Below are positions 22,360-23,279 of a DNA stretch of 23,279 nucleotides, piece by piece. Origin of the DNA: a bacterium (GTDB taxonomy: Bacteria; Planctomycetota; J058; JAJDCP01); contig JAUIEM010000126.1 of assembly GCA_030428695.1 (NCBI GenBank), positions 1 to 23,279 on the forward strand, in the 5' to 3' direction. How positions within the stretch are numbered: position 1 is the first letter of the stretch; the number at the start of each line of letters is the position of its first letter. The notes below the pieces were generated by a model. That model saw only the letters and a program-made list of their open reading frames with translations. It did not search any database and had not been told where the DNA came from. A program made the translations under genes and the position numbers.

Positions 22360-23133
22360 TCAGCCGCCGCGGAGCAGGCGCTCCCCGAGGCTGTCCTCGA
22401 GCGCCGCGATCTTCAGGATCTTCTTGCAGGTCGTCTGGTGATCGTAGGCGAGGCGGTGGAACTGCACGCGCCCCCCGTCGAGCGTGACGAAACAGGCGCG
22501 GGTGTCCCCGTCGCGGGGCTGCCCCGTCGAGCCGACGTTGATGATCACCTTCTGATCGGTCGGGATCTCGTAGACCCCGTCGTCGAGGTCGGTCGGCGCG
22601 TAGAACTTCGCGTCCTCGGTGATCACCCCCGGGTAGTGGGTGTGGCCGACGAAGCAGGTGTTGACGTCCATCTTGCCGAAGGCGCGCTCGAGCTTGGGCG
22701 ACAGCTGGCGCATCACCTCGTCGACGTCCATCCGCAGCAGGTACTCCTCGGTCTCGTTGGCCGGGGAGGCGTGGACGAACAGCATGCCGTCGCGCTCGAC
22801 CCGGGTCGGGAGCCCCTCGAGATAGCGCCAGTTCGCCTTCTTCGTGCCGCCGCTGTACCAGCTCGGCTTGAGCTCGTCACGGGTGTAGTTGATCGCGCCG
22901 GTCGCGGCCTTGTTGAAGCCGAGCGCCTCGTTGAGCAGCGCGAACTCGTGGTTCCCGACCAGGCTGAACTCGAAGCGCGTGCGAGCGATCTCGACGCACG
23001 GAGAGGGGTCGGGCCCGTAGCCGATGATGTCGCCGAGGCACCAGATCTGCTCGCACTTCAGCCGCTCGATCTCCGCGAGGACGACCGACAGCGACTCGAT
23101 GTTGGAATGCAGATCCGACACGATGGCGATCAT
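22360..23133 (-). CDS. Calcineurin-like metallophosphoesterase (YfcE/MJ0936-like)
   Basis: The 257-residue protein shows all metal-binding motifs of the superfamily. These are SDLHSN (D7, H9), GDIIGYGP (D35), GNHE (N61, H62), VHASP (H121) and GHTHYPG (H164, H166). These residues hold two metal ions that hydrolyse phosphodiesters or phosphomonoesters. The IIGYGP and INVGSTGQPRDGD stretches are typical of the small prokaryotic phosphodiesterase group. The true substrate is unknown. No signal peptide is present, so it is cytoplasmic. The ATG overlaps the truA stop (ATGA), implying translational coupling, and GGGAG precedes it. Confidence 0.92.
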   Translation of the reverse strand: MIAIVSDLHSNIESLSVVLAEIERLKCEQIWCLGDIIGYGPDPSPCVEIARTRFEFSLVGNHEFALLNEALGFNKAATGAINYTRDELKPSWYSGGTKKANWRYLEGLPTRVERDGMLFVHASPANETEEYLLRMDVDEVMRQLSPKLERAFGKMDVNTCFVGHTHYPGVITEDAKFYAPTDLDDGVYEIPTDQKVIINVGSTGQPRDGDTRACFVTLDGGRVQFHRLAYDHQTTCKKILKIAALEDSLGERLLRGG

Positions 23134-23279
23134 GCGCGCTCCCAGGGTACGTAGTGGACATCGAGCAGAGTCAGCCCCGCGGCCGGCGCCGTCGGCCCCG
23201 CGTGACGACGCTCGCGCGAGCGGAGGGTGTCGAGCACCGACGCGACCGAGCGCTGGCCCCTGCCGACCTGGATGAGGGT
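23130..23279 (-). CDS. truA: tRNA pseudouridine synthase A, C-terminal fragment (start outside window)
   Basis: The last 49 residues of a protein are visible, entering from the right edge. They include VGRGQRSVASVLDTL, HAGPTAPAAGLTLLDV and a final HYVPWERA. The R..AGPTAPAxGLxLxxV block near the C-terminus is characteristic of TruA, which makes pseudouridine at positions 38-40 of tRNA anticodon arms. The TGA stop (23132-23130) overlaps the ATG of the metallophosphoesterase gene by the sequence ATGA, so the two form an operon. Confidence 0.85.
   Translation of the reverse strand, partial: TLIQVGRGQRSVASVLDTLRSRERRHAGPTAPAAGLTLLDVHYVPWERA

Overview
The window is a GC-rich bacterial chromosome segment with densely packed core genes on both strands. 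Its content best fits a planctomycete-like lineage. The evidence is a TPR protein carrying two RNA polymerase alpha C-terminal domains, a membrane-anchored squalene-cyclase-fold (alpha/alpha toroid) protein and a short glycine-tailed RRM protein. From memory these are common in Planctomycetota, and no rRNA is present to prove it. I see no phage, IS element, CRISPR array or convincing replication origin.

Layout. 1-4409 (minus) holds an RND/MMPL exporter of HpnN type (cut by the window edge), a class III aminotransferase and a small cyclic-nucleotide-binding-domain protein. These lie downstream of dnaA (4445-5869, minus). Divergent from dnaA on the plus strand are a bifunctional nuclease (DUF151), tRNA-Ser(UGA), a small zinc-ribbon-like protein, a SurA/parvulin-type chaperone and, from its own promoter, the toroid protein (8447-10060). 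10484-11416 (minus) carries an RRM protein and a winged-helix regulator, each ending in a clear terminator. An unknown plus-strand gene (11787-12494) converges on a ruvA plus hypothetical-gene pair (minus). 13901-14172 is a repeat cluster of two tandem units facing two inverted tandem units. The TPR/double alpha-CTD gene and a pyridine nucleotide-disulfide oxidoreductase follow (minus). On the plus strand comes a secreted M61-like metalloprotease, then three tandem micro-ORFs (18553-18966). The rest (minus) is a YceK-like/ankyrin lipoprotein, PTS enzyme I, HPr, ribosome hibernation factor, a metallophosphoesterase and the 3' end of truA.

How the genes relate. The hpf-HPr-enzyme I run looks like a regulatory PTS coupled to stationary-phase ribosome control; no sugar permease is present. 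The exporter plus aminotransferase pair suggests export or tailoring of a lipid such as a hopanoid, which is inference only. SurA-like chaperone, lipoprotein, M61-like protease and TonB-like toroid protein point to a diderm envelope.

The most novel item is the set of three tandem peptides of 38, 37 and 28 residues. Each has its own ribosome binding site, shares the N-terminal pattern MRxRTxIHAGPxxPACxxC and differs at the C-terminus. Next in interest are the mirrored repeat cluster, the double alpha-CTD protein and the toroid protein with a TonB-like SxxxH membrane anchor.
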